The translations under genes were made by a program, and so were the position numbers. Under the pieces are notes generated by a model. It had not been told where the DNA came from, did not search any database, and saw only the letters and a program-made list of their open reading frames with translations. A stretch of 23,332 bases of DNA from JBLHKE01 sp047619485. GTDB taxonomy: Bacteria; Verrucomicrobiota; Verrucomicrobiia; Verrucomicrobiales; DEV007. Of this stretch, positions 15,295 to 23,332 are shown in pieces. The stretch is from the NCBI GenBank assembly GCA_047619485.1, contig JBLHKE010000028.1:1-23332 (forward strand), given 5' to 3'. The first letter of the stretch is position 1, and each line of letters opens with the position of its first letter.

Positions 15295-17004
15295 TCACTC
15301 GCGCTTGGGGGCGAGCGGGTTCAGTTCATTGATCACGTCGATGCCCGAATCGAGGATCGATCTCGGGATGGCAGTGCCTTCCTGGAACAAGTCATCGATC
15401 TTCAAAGTCTCGCCCATCTTTTCGACCATCTCTTCGGTAAGCAGGAGGGTATTGGTGCCAAATCCCTCATTGGTGAGTTCGCTGATTAGATCGATGCCCT
15501 GGTCGCTGGCAACCTTAGCCACTTCGCCAGCGGCCTTGACCACTCGCTCGGACAGGCCTTGCAGCTCTGCCCACATTGCCAGTCCGCCAGCTTCGATGAA
15601 CTGCCTCCGGACGTCGGCGGTGTACGGGTCGGGTGAACTCGGGTCGATGTGCGCAACCAACCACCGATAGCCTTCTGGAGGCATCTCGATGTCATCGGCA
15701 CTCGCACGTGGGAAGACAGCCGCGAACGCCGTATCCCGGTCGAGTTGGAACACCTGTTCCACCACTTGCTTCCGCCCGATTGGGATGAACTTGATCGTAT
15801 CTGGCGACACACCGAGCATGTACATTCCGTCTGGAGTCCCGCTCGCGGATCTGACCATCCGCCCCTTCAAGCACCCCAAACCTGAAGACTCGAACAACAC
15901 CTCGCCCAATTCCAGTTCATCGGAGCGCTGCTCGAACTCGACCTCCACGTTGGTAAAATTAAGTTTCCGGAATCGGGTCGTGCCGGCGAGGGTGTCGATC
16001 CTCCGCAGCACCGGCATCGCCTCGAGACTGCCGTTGCGCAAATTCAAGGTACCCGAGGTGACCAGCGCCCCGGCCGGATCGCTCTTCAACTTGAACTTGC
16101 CGTTCACGATCCCCTTGAATTTCTTCACCCAGTCGGTTGAGAGAACCTCGGCCAGATCAAGCCCACCCATCACTCCGTTGAAATGCAATTTCGGCGTGTC
16201 GCCGAGTTGCGCATCACCACTCATCTGCACCTTGCCAGACTTGTGAAAACGCATCGCGGCGTGATCGAGATAGACCGCGCCCTCGCCAGTGCGGAGGTTA
16301 AAATCGTCGATGGCAAACTTCGGGAACCCAACGGCTTTAAGCGTCCCGGATTCTCCCGCAATGGAGTAACCAGCCTCGGCGCTGGTCGGCTGCATCGTGA
16401 CCTTGATACCGCGCGCCTGCGCGGATTGCCCCGCGGTTTCGACGTTGAAGTTCACGTTCTTGATGGCGACTTCCTGGATCTCGACCTCGGACGGGATCCA
16501 GCCTGAGAACATACCGCCGCCAGTAGACGATCCGATCACGTCTTCATCCGGCGCCGCCGATGACACGTCATCCTCTTCAGCGACGGGACGTTCGTCACTG
16601 ACGACAAAATCGAACCGGTCGATATGAACGCTCGGGACCTCCCAGACGCCGCGGTTGACACCGGCAAGACTCACCTTGGCGCGAACCTCATGGGCTTTCA
16701 TCCTAGAGAACAAGGCGTCCTCGGTGCCCCGTGCGGCAAACGATTTGCTATACATCGATTTCCCCTGCCAATTGAAGGCTTCAAACTCCCCCTCCGCGTC
16801 GAGTGCTTTCGAAGTCTCATCGCCAACTAGGGCGCGGAATTTTTCACTATGCAGGTAGCTACGGATCGCGAGGTAGCCGGCAAATGCGAAAATGGCAAGC
16901 GCGACGCCCCCGGCCATTGCCGCAATCAAAAGCCACTTCCCAATCCCGCCACGGCGGCGCTTGCTCGAACTAGCAGGTTTTCTTTTCTTTCGGGATCTCG
17001 CCAT
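15295..17004 (-). CDS. AsmA-like membrane-anchored protein
   Basis: This 569-residue protein has a very basic N-terminus (RSRKKRKP ... KRRRGG), one transmembrane anchor (about 22-47) and a large periplasmic part. Beta-rich text such as NGKFKLKSDPAGALVTSGTL and LAGTTRFRKLNFTNVEVEFE (about 300-365) resembles the AsmA/DUF3971 repeat fold, whose members act in lipid transfer between membranes or in outer-membrane homeostasis. An acidic linker (about 140-160) and a helical C-terminus follow. It is the first gene after the predicted promoter at 17051-17080 and is separated by 75 bases from the TolQ-like gene. The link to AsmA is by pattern and topology and is not certain. A role in linking the TolQ/ExbD-like motor to the envelope is inference. 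Confidence 0.65.
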   Translation of the reverse strand: MARSRKKRKPASSSKRRRGGIGKWLLIAAMAGGVALAIFAFAGYLAIRSYLHSEKFRALVGDETSKALDAEGEFEAFNWQGKSMYSKSFAARGTEDALFSRMKAHEVRAKVSLAGVNRGVWEVPSVHIDRFDFVVSDERPVAEEDDVSSAAPDEDVIGSSTGGGMFSGWIPSEVEIQEVAIKNVNFNVETAGQSAQARGIKVTMQPTSAEAGYSIAGESGTLKAVGFPKFAIDDFNLRTGEGAVYLDHAAMRFHKSGKVQMSGDAQLGDTPKLHFNGVMGGLDLAEVLSTDWVKKFKGIVNGKFKLKSDPAGALVTSGTLNLRNGSLEAMPVLRRIDTLAGTTRFRKLNFTNVEVEFEQRSDELELGEVLFESSGLGCLKGRMVRSASGTPDGMYMLGVSPDTIKFIPIGRKQVVEQVFQLDRDTAFAAVFPRASADDIEMPPEGYRWLVAHIDPSSPDPYTADVRRQFIEAGGLAMWAELQGLSERVVKAAGEVAKVASDQGIDLISELTNEGFGTNTLLLTEEMVEKMGETLKIDDLFQEGTAIPRSILDSGIDVINELNPLAPKRE

Positions 17005-17050
17005 TTTTTAAAATTATCCATCAGGCTAAGCCGCACTTGGCGAGAAGTAA

Positions 17051-17080
17051 ATTATCAAGGTTTGACTGGCATCTGGTCAA
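17051..17080 (-). promoter_or_regulatory. Predicted sigma70-type promoter of the leftward envelope operon
   Basis: On the minus strand TTGACC (17080-17075) and GATAAT (17056-17051) are separated by 18 bases. They match the -35 and -10 consensus at five of six positions each. Transcription would start near 17044, about 40 bases before the AsmA-like start. An inverted repeat TTGAC/GTCAA (17062-17066 and 17076-17080) overlaps the -35 and spacer and could be an operator. Confidence 0.55.
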
Positions 17081-17161
17081 CAAGTTTGGAAAGGTACCAT
17101 TCGTCCAAAGCTTCTGACTCACTAATCTACCTCCCAAGGCTAACTCTACCTCTGATCCAAC

Positions 17162-19141
17162 GTGCTCCAACTCGACGAGATCTCATACACCATCGACAAG
17201 GACGGTGAGGACTTCGACCTCATCCATAAAGCCTCGCTTAAAATTGCTCCCGGTCACTTCATGGCCATCGTCGGCCCGTCCGGCTGCGGCAAGACGACGC
17301 TCCTTAAAATCATCGCGGGTCTCTACGAGGAGAGCGATGGACACATCTACTGGGACGGGCGTGACCTGGCCGAAGACCAGGATCTTGAACCGGCGGAGAT
17401 CGGCTATGTGCCACAGTTTAGCATCGCCTACGATCACCTGACGGTCGAAGAGAGCATCGTCACAGCCATCCGGCTACGGATGAAGACCCGCTCGCGCAAG
17501 CACACGCAGGCGATCGCTGACGAGATCATGCGCCAGGTCGGCCTGCGCAACATCCGCGATAACCTCGTCAAAGTTATCTCCGGCGGCCAGAAGCGCCGCT
17601 TGGGTCTCGCGCTGGAGCTCGTCTCCAACCCGACCCTGTTGCTCTGCGATGAGGTCACCAGCGGACTCGACCCAAAGGCCGAGCGCGAGATCGTCCACCT
17701 CATGCACGGGCTCGCCCAGAGTGAGAAGCGCGTCGTCATCAACGTCACCCACAGCTTGAGCAACCTTGAACTCTACGACACGGTTCTCGTGATGTACCAG
17801 GGTTGCATCGTCTTCCATGGACCGCCGCGCAAGATGCCACACTACTTCAGTGTCGAGCACCCGGAGGAAGTCTACCCGCGCCTGGCAAAACGCTCGTCGC
17901 GCAACTGGCACGACTCGTGGGCCAAACACCGCGACTCCTACTACAAAGCCTACGGGCTCGATTTTGAGGATCCCAAAACCGAGACAAGCGGCGCCCCCGC
18001 GACCGAACGACTCGCCTCGACATCGACGCAGGAACTGGACGACGCTGAGGAACGGATCGAGGAGGAGGAAGAAGAGGAAGAACTCGACGGCGAAGAGACC
18101 CGACGGCTTGAGGAGAAACTCGGCAAGCGGCGCGAGGCGAAACGCAAGCTAGAGAAGGATGAGATCAAAGCCAAACGCGTCGAAGAGGACGAGGACGAGG
18201 AGGATGACGACGACTACGCTGATAGCGACCTCGAACCGTCGGACGAGCAGCTCTGGGACGACGATTCCCCAGCGGTGACACCAGGTGCGGTCACGCAGTT
18301 TTTCGTTCTATTAGAGCGCCGGCTCAAGATCTTCTTCCGCGACCGAACCCAGGTGATCCTACATCTCGCGATGCTGTTCGGCTTCCCGCTGATCGTCATC
18401 CTCTTCGGGCTCGACGGCGTCCCGCAGCCGCGAAACTTGAGCGACGGTGCGGCGAGCATCGAAAACGTGCTCGGCGATGTCGAGGTCGCCAAGCAGAATT
18501 TCGAGACCGGTGTGAAGATCTCCGGCCTGATCATGTTCCAGGTCATCCTGCTCGCCCTGATGGGCTCCAACAACTCGGCTCGGGAGATCGCCTCCGAGCG
18601 CCTGATCTTCGAGAAGGAGAAACTCGGTGGCCTGGCACCATCGAGCTACCTGATGAGCAAAGTCACGTTCCTCGGTGTGCTAGTGTTAGTGCAATCGATC
18701 TGGATGGGACTGTTCGTCCAGGTCTGTATCCCGAGCCTGCCCGGCGACGCGCTAACGCGGATCGCCTTCCTCATCTTGGTGAACGGCGCGATGACCGCGA
18801 TCTGTCTCGGGATCTCCGCGATGATGCGCAACCAGGAGCAATCGACCTTGCTCAGCGTCTACCTCGTCGGCTTCCAGCTGCCGCTCTCAGGCGCGGTGCT
18901 CGCCCTGCCCGGTTTCGCGCAGAGCATCATCCCGCCATTCATCTCGGCCTTCTGGGGATGGGGTGGAATCCTGGCAGATGTCAACTCGACCGAGTTCACC
19001 CAATCGGTGACCGCCGTGACCACCGATAAAGGCACCGCGATTTTCAGTGTGCATACGAGTATGGCGGTGCTGGCCGTTCAGATCATCGTCGGTATCATCG
19101 TTGCCTACATTGGGACGAAACGGCACCAGTGGGATCAGTAA
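17162..19141 (+). CDS. ABCG-like half transporter: ATPase fused to ABC-2 type permease, with acidic linker
   Basis: This 659-residue exporter-type ABC protein has its nucleotide-binding domain first: Walker A GPSGCGKTT (38-46), Q-loop Q85, signature ISGGQKRR (139-146), Walker B LLLCDEVTSGLD (159-170) and switch H197. Residues ~375-655 form an ABC-2 permease with about six helices. The two are joined by an unusual linker (about 270-372) with long Glu/Asp runs, including eight successive acidic residues near 299-307, and Lys/Arg-rich helical text. The start is GTG, because an in-frame TGA at 17153-17155 precludes any earlier start and the next ATG would cut into the ATPase. The order NBD-TMD matches ABCG transporters, which act as dimers. 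It heads the rightward operon. Substrate unknown; lipids or envelope components are plausible. Confidence 0.9.
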   Translation: MLQLDEISYTIDKDGEDFDLIHKASLKIAPGHFMAIVGPSGCGKTTLLKIIAGLYEESDGHIYWDGRDLAEDQDLEPAEIGYVPQFSIAYDHLTVEESIVTAIRLRMKTRSRKHTQAIADEIMRQVGLRNIRDNLVKVISGGQKRRLGLALELVSNPTLLLCDEVTSGLDPKAEREIVHLMHGLAQSEKRVVINVTHSLSNLELYDTVLVMYQGCIVFHGPPRKMPHYFSVEHPEEVYPRLAKRSSRNWHDSWAKHRDSYYKAYGLDFEDPKTETSGAPATERLASTSTQELDDAEERIEEEEEEEELDGEETRRLEEKLGKRREAKRKLEKDEIKAKRVEEDEDEEDDDDYADSDLEPSDEQLWDDDSPAVTPGAVTQFFVLLERRLKIFFRDRTQVILHLAMLFGFPLIVILFGLDGVPQPRNLSDGAASIENVLGDVEVAKQNFETGVKISGLIMFQVILLALMGSNNSAREIASERLIFEKEKLGGLAPSSYLMSKVTFLGVLVLVQSIWMGLFVQVCIPSLPGDALTRIAFLILVNGAMTAICLGISAMMRNQEQSTLLSVYLVGFQLPLSGAVLALPGFAQSIIPPFISAFWGWGGILADVNSTEFTQSVTAVTTDKGTAIFSVHTSMAVLAVQIIVGIIVAYIGTKRHQWDQ

Positions 19142-19224
19142 ACGACGGTTGAGAATCGGCAGAAGTCCTCTAAGTTGTGAAATGCGGTGATCCGGATCGG
19201 ACACTGGCCCCAAGAACTAAATTT

Positions 19225-19623
19225 ATGGCAAGAAGAGCTAGAAAAGGCGTTGAGAGCGCCCAGATCATCATCATCGTCGTGGTGGTGATCGCCCTCGCGG
19301 CCGCCGCCTATTTCGTCACCAACCGCTCGAAAGATCCATTCGCTGGACTTAATCCACTCCCGGTGGGCGAGTACATGAACAACGCCAACAGCTTGAGCGG
19401 CAACGTCTATAGATTGTCTGGTACCGTCAGCGTCAAGGAACGCTACACCGAGAACAGCGGCCAGATGATCTACGTCGAAGTCCAGACCCCTACCGGCCCG
19501 CTAGACATCCCAGTGATCGTCCCGGTCGAGCTCTACGGCACCAACATTGACCGCGGAGACGCGATCGAGTCGAAGGTTGAGGTGCGCACCAGAGGCATCA
19601 TCGAAATGCAAGAAATTCGCTAA
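19225..19623 (+). CDS. Small membrane-anchored protein of unknown function
   Basis: This protein of 132 residues has a basic N-terminus (MARRARKG), one transmembrane helix (about 12-32: IIIIVVVVIALAAAAYFV), and a small soluble domain with beta-strand pattern (NVYRLSGTVSVKERYTENSG, then IPVIVPVEL). Its C-terminal domain recalls the OB-fold-like shape of small periplasmic proteins, but I cannot assign a family. The ATG at 19225 is chosen over an upstream one at 19177 because residues before it do not look coding. It lies 83 bases after the ABC transporter and 26 bases before the next gene, all in the same direction, so co-transcription is likely. No Shine-Dalgarno sequence is visible. Confidence 0.7.
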   Translation: MARRARKGVESAQIIIIVVVVIALAAAAYFVTNRSKDPFAGLNPLPVGEYMNNANSLSGNVYRLSGTVSVKERYTENSGQMIYVEVQTPTGPLDIPVIVPVELYGTNIDRGDAIESKVEVRTRGIIEMQEIR

Positions 19624-19649
19624 AACATCAATTCTTCCCCCAAAGAACC

Positions 19650-21593
19650 ATGATTAAAAAGAAAGCCATTGCCAACACCCTGTTCGCCACCTTGATCGCA
19701 GGATCGACTGCCATCGCCCAGCAACTGCCAGGCGGAGGTGGAGCCCCAGCCGCAGGCGGCGGGAACACCACCATCGTCAACGAAGAGCAGAACCCGCAGC
19801 CGAAGCCCTTCCTCGGCACCGACGTCCCGGTGTTCGATCCCGGCACCGATAATTTCACCTGGGACGGCAAATCTTGGAACATCAACAACAACCGCCTGGT
19901 GCGGATGCGTTTCGAGAAATACCTGAGCACCCGCGAGGCCGATAGCACCGAGGACGGCGAGTACCGCGCCATCCTCAAGCAGGTCATGGACGCGCTGTCG
20001 CCACACAATCGCAAACTCAGCAAGGACTCGCCCCTGCAGCAAGCGGTTGCCCTCCTACCGAAGGCATCTCGCTACAAGATCGACGCCCACCTGTGCGACT
20101 CGATCTCGCAAGCGATCTACACCGTCTGGCTAGCGCAGAAAAACGTTCGGAATCTCGCCACGGCCAACACAGCCTTGGATGAAGAGACCAAAAAACTTCA
20201 CTGGAACGCCGAGGTCGCAGGCTCCGAGGACAAGGCCGATTCGGGAGCGGGTGGCAAGGGAGGCCCGGGTGGCACGCCGGCGCCAAATGCGCAGAAGACC
20301 GCCGTCAAGATCAGTCGCGTCACTGGCTACATACAAAGGCTCGCCGAGATCCAAGCGATCAAGGCTACCAACAAGGGTAAGATGGGGATCTCGGAAACCC
20401 AGAGTAAGATCGAATACCAAGCGCTCATCATGCAGCTCGCCGTCCAGCGTCGCTTCGAGCACGTGGTGATCGCCACCGAACTCTACAACCGCCTGTTCGG
20501 CGACGGCGACAACAGCCTGACGCTCGAGGAGGGCTCAGACGCCGACAAGATGCTCGGCAAGGGACTCGGTTTCAACCCGACCATCACCACGCTCAACGCC
20601 TTCGCCCGCGAGGCGATCCGCGACGTCGACGAGGGTGTCGAGGCCTTCGAAGATCTCGTCGCGCGCGATGAATTGAAGAGCGCCACCGAGCAGCTGATGC
20701 AGGCGTTCTTTGTCGGTGAGTATTTGCCGAAGATCCGCACCTTGGAGCGCGAGAAGAAGCGCCGCGTGCTCGGCTTTACCCGCGACTTGAACCTGCTCAT
20801 CAGCGCGATGGATTTCCGCGACTACGCCGAGGGGGCGAGCATCGTCGAGCGGATGCGCAAGGACGCGAAAGACTTCGATTACTCGGCAGCCAAGGCAAAG
20901 ATCACCGTCTACACCACCGCCAGCGACGCCTATGTCATGTCGGCAAAAATCGCCGCGCAGCAGGGCGACATGGACAAGTTCCAGAAAGAGATGGCGAACG
21001 CGGCGCAGGCCTGGCCAGGAAACCCGAAGATCAAAGAGGCTGGCAAGCAGTTTTCGGTGCTCGCCGACCGCCAGATCCAGACCCTCAACGACCTCGACCG
21101 CCTGCTCTCGCAAAAAGACTATCATGGAGTAGCCGCCGACTTCGGTCGATTCGCTGCTGCCGTCGCTGACGACGAGCAGAAGACCGCGCAGTTGAAGAAA
21201 GTCATGGAGGACGTCTCCACGATCAAATACACGATCCAGGCAGCCGAGGAGATCTCCAACGCTGGCAACCCGTGGGGCGCCTGGGAGCGGATTCAGACAC
21301 TCACCGAACAGTTCCCGCGAGATCCGGAAGTCAACAAGCTCGCGATGCAACTCACCACCAAGGTCGGTGAGTTCGTCAGCACCTTGCAGAAGGCTGAGCA
21401 ATTGGAGGAGAACAATCAGGTCGGCTCGAGTCTCGCATGGTACCTCAAAGCACGCCGCACCTACCCGGCGAGCTCGGTTGCCGAAACCGGTATCAACCGC
21501 CTGCTCGACAAGATCCTACCGAAAGATGACGACGGCTTCGGCATGATTACGCCGAACAACTCGGCATCGGACGGCGACGATCTGGAGCTCTAG
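19650..21593 (+). CDS. Secreted helical-repeat (TPR-like) protein of unknown function
   Basis: This 647-residue protein has a signal peptide (cleavage near STAIA/QQ, residue 23), a Gly/Ala/Pro-rich stretch (25-40), a helical domain rich in charged residues, a Gly-rich loop (about 194-210), and a C-terminal part (about 420-625) of paired helices that resemble TPR or Sel1-like repeats. Examples are AQQGDMDKFQKEMANAAQAW and AEQLEENNQVGSSLAWYLKA. It ends in an acidic tail. No enzyme motif is visible. Such proteins usually act as scaffolds in the periplasm. It sits between a small membrane protein and a DUF4175-like protein with gaps of 26 and 29 bases, so it belongs to the same transcription unit. 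The family is not identified; it is probably specific to the clade. Confidence 0.75.
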   Translation: MIKKKAIANTLFATLIAGSTAIAQQLPGGGGAPAAGGGNTTIVNEEQNPQPKPFLGTDVPVFDPGTDNFTWDGKSWNINNNRLVRMRFEKYLSTREADSTEDGEYRAILKQVMDALSPHNRKLSKDSPLQQAVALLPKASRYKIDAHLCDSISQAIYTVWLAQKNVRNLATANTALDEETKKLHWNAEVAGSEDKADSGAGGKGGPGGTPAPNAQKTAVKISRVTGYIQRLAEIQAIKATNKGKMGISETQSKIEYQALIMQLAVQRRFEHVVIATELYNRLFGDGDNSLTLEEGSDADKMLGKGLGFNPTITTLNAFAREAIRDVDEGVEAFEDLVARDELKSATEQLMQAFFVGEYLPKIRTLEREKKRRVLGFTRDLNLLISAMDFRDYAEGASIVERMRKDAKDFDYSAAKAKITVYTTASDAYVMSAKIAAQQGDMDKFQKEMANAAQAWPGNPKIKEAGKQFSVLADRQIQTLNDLDRLLSQKDYHGVAADFGRFAAAVADDEQKTAQLKKVMEDVSTIKYTIQAAEEISNAGNPWGAWERIQTLTEQFPRDPEVNKLAMQLTTKVGEFVSTLQKAEQLEENNQVGSSLAWYLKARRTYPASSVAETGINRLLDKILPKDDDGFGMITPNNSASDGDDLEL

Positions 21594-21622
21594 GTCGTAA
21601 TCCCTCCAGCGGGAGAAAGCTC

Positions 21623-23332
21623 ATGGCCTCCAAGATTCCCAGCTACCGTGACCCACCGGGAGCGGCGGCGTTGGAGGAACTCCCCTCGCCCATCGCGAAG
21701 AAGTTACGCGCACTGATCCGCCGGGTGCGTCGCGTCCAGATCATCCGCGGTGGCTTCGCCACACTGGCAGCAGCCGCACTTTCGATCGTCGCCATCATGG
21801 CGATCAGCGCCAGCTTGACGATCCTCTCGCCGGTTGTCCACGCGATACTCTCCGGCGCAGGCGTGCTGGTGGTCATTGCCACCGCGTATCGCTGCCTCGT
21901 GATCCCGCTCAGAAAAGAGCTCTCACCTGCGCAGATGGCACGCGTGATCGAGGCCCGTCACCCCGAAATCGAAGAGCGACTCAGCACAGCGATGGAATTG
22001 CTCGGCAGTGACGATCCCGTCGCGATCCGCGGTTCAGAACAGCTCCTCGCCAAAGTGGTCGACTCCGCCATCGATGATGCGAAAACGATGCGCCCCGAGC
22101 GTGAGTTCACCCATCGCAATTCGCGGCGCTACATGATTGCCGCCGCCGCTGCAGCCGCCGTCCTGCTGCTCGCCTTCCAGCTTTTCCCTTCAGCTTCCGG
22201 CCGGCTTGCAACTCGGGTAGTGGCACCGTTCTCCCAAGTCGGCAACGCCTTTGCCGACCAACTGCGGATCGTTCCAGGCAACCTGCGCCTTCCTGCCGGC
22301 GACCCGGTCACAATCAAAGTCACCGTTTTTAACCCAGATGCCGGGCGTGCGGAAATCCGTCGCACAGATGGCGACCGCCAGGAGAGCGTCGAGGCGATGA
22401 CCCTGCTGCGGCGTGATCCAGAGGAAGGGATCAGCGAGTTTTCGATCACCTTTCCATCGGTCGGTGAAAACTTTCGCTACCGGGTCCGCTGCGATCGAGC
22501 GGTCAGCGCCTATCACGACGTCACCGCAGTCGAGCGCCCGAAACTGACCCGACTCGAGATCACCTACAATTACCCGCCCTACACCAAGCTCGAACCGCGC
22601 ATCTCCAACGGGATCGACCAGCCAATCTCCGCCATCACTGGCAGCCAAATCCAAGTCATCGCCAATTTCGATCGACCACTCGACGCTGCGGTTTTCAAAA
22701 TCGATGGGAACCCGCTGCCTGCGACAGAAGATTCCAGCACCGACCGTCACAACCCACGAGCCATCTGGAACTTCCAGATGGCGGAGGATACGGAAGGATA
22801 CTGGAAAATCGCCCTGAGCGATGCGGAGGGAATCCCGAGCCAAGCAGAAGAGAACCCGATCAAAGCCATCCCTGATCGAGCTCCAGTGATCCGTTTGCTC
22901 ACCCGGAAGACTGAGTTTCGCGTGCGTCCGGACGAACGTATTCCTCTTAGCTACGAGGTGGCTGAAGATTTCGGATTGACTAGCGCTGCGCTTAAGGTTG
23001 GAACCAGCGGTCGCGAGATTGAGCAGCCGCTACCGGCCTTGACCAGCCCTAACCGCTATCGGGGCGAAACCATCCTCGACGTCAGCGACCTTGCCTCGGG
23101 AGCGGTTGAAGAACAGACCATCGAGGTCTATTTGCAGGTCGACGACATCCGCCCAGAACCCCAGCGAACTCTCGCTGGTCCAATCACCATCACGATCGAC
23201 GCTGCCGCCACCTCTCTTGCCGAACAGTTCGTCAACGAGCAGCGGAATTCGATCCAAAGCGCCCTAGCCAGCGCGATCGAGAAGCTACAAGAAGCAAGAT
23301 CGATCTCCGCGCCGATCGCGAGGCAGTTGCTT
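21623..23332 (+). CDS. DUF4175-like large membrane protein, 3' end beyond the window
   Basis: The frame is open for 570 codons from the ATG at 21623 to the last base of the window with no stop, so the C-terminus is missing. Two transmembrane helices at about 44-66 and 70-92, then a third near 171-190, are followed by a periplasmic part with beta-strand-rich modules (for example RLEITYNYPPYTKLEPRISN and PDRAPVIRLLTRKTEFRVRP). The end of the visible part turns helical (EQFVNEQRNSIQSALASAIE), as in DUF4175-type proteins that continue with long coiled coils. The start is well supported: GGGAG at 21611-21615 sits seven bases upstream, the clearest Shine-Dalgarno sequence in the locus. Homologues in PVC bacteria are large envelope proteins of unknown function. 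It is the last visible gene of the rightward operon. Confidence 0.8.
   Translation, partial: MASKIPSYRDPPGAAALEELPSPIAKKLRALIRRVRRVQIIRGGFATLAAAALSIVAIMAISASLTILSPVVHAILSGAGVLVVIATAYRCLVIPLRKELSPAQMARVIEARHPEIEERLSTAMELLGSDDPVAIRGSEQLLAKVVDSAIDDAKTMRPEREFTHRNSRRYMIAAAAAAAVLLLAFQLFPSASGRLATRVVAPFSQVGNAFADQLRIVPGNLRLPAGDPVTIKVTVFNPDAGRAEIRRTDGDRQESVEAMTLLRRDPEEGISEFSITFPSVGENFRYRVRCDRAVSAYHDVTAVERPKLTRLEITYNYPPYTKLEPRISNGIDQPISAITGSQIQVIANFDRPLDAAVFKIDGNPLPATEDSSTDRHNPRAIWNFQMAEDTEGYWKIALSDAEGIPSQAEENPIKAIPDRAPVIRLLTRKTEFRVRPDERIPLSYEVAEDFGLTSAALKVGTSGREIEQPLPALTSPNRYRGETILDVSDLASGAVEEQTIEVYLQVDDIRPEPQRTLAGPITITIDAAATSLAEQFVNEQRNSIQSALASAIEKLQEARSISAPIARQLL

Noticed and set aside
17062..17090. 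Rightward promoter using TTGACT for the ABC transporter
   Set aside because: No acceptable -10 lies 16-18 bases downstream; the best hexamers there match the consensus poorly.
20535..21401. 288-residue leftward frame opposite the secreted helical protein
   Set aside because: It has no domain pattern, and the plus-strand frame has a signal peptide and good operon spacing.

Overview
The window looks like a chromosomal segment from a member of the Verrucomicrobiota, or at least the PVC superphylum. The reasons are a formylglycine sulfatase, a secreted DUF1080 (3-keto-disaccharide hydrolase) protein, a long-tailed SSS symporter, an FG-GAP repeat remnant with a PVC-style C-terminal domain, a TolQ/ExbB homologue carrying a zinc ribbon, two long ExbD-like coiled-coil proteins, a DUF4175-like protein, and few Shine-Dalgarno sequences. 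The genus cannot be fixed by reading alone. No rRNA, tRNA or CRISPR array was seen.

Left part (1-9165) is accessory and partly decayed. It holds a REP-type tyrosine transposase, an eroded gene remnant (about 1281-1712), an arylsulfatase with a small InlB-repeat-like ORF overlapping its start, a histidine phosphatase overlapping tail-to-tail with an SSS symporter, and an island (about 6700-9070) bounded by two direct copies of a ~158-bp element with imperfect terminal inverted repeats. The island contains a broken FG-GAP protein, an intact DUF1080 gene and a broken tail of another gene. Sulfatase, symporter and DUF1080 protein fit a scavenging lifestyle on sulfated glycans.

Middle part (9166-11992) is a P2-type Ca2+-ATPase-like pump, read leftwards from a recognisable TATAAT promoter, with a perfect 10-bp inverted repeat just upstream.

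Right part (11993-23332) is a compact divergent locus of eight genes. Leftwards run an AsmA-like membrane-anchored protein, a zinc-ribbon TolQ/MotA-type channel protein and two ExbD-like proteins whose frames overlap or nearly touch. Rightwards run an ABCG-like half transporter with a very acidic linker, a small membrane-anchored protein, a secreted helical-repeat protein and a DUF4175-like protein that continues past the window. The shared 157-bp gap has a good sigma70-type promoter for the leftward arm. The locus reads as a proton-motive-force-driven envelope apparatus. One ExbD-like partner keeps the proton-carrying Asp18 while the other has Ser18. This is the best candidate for an undescribed system here.
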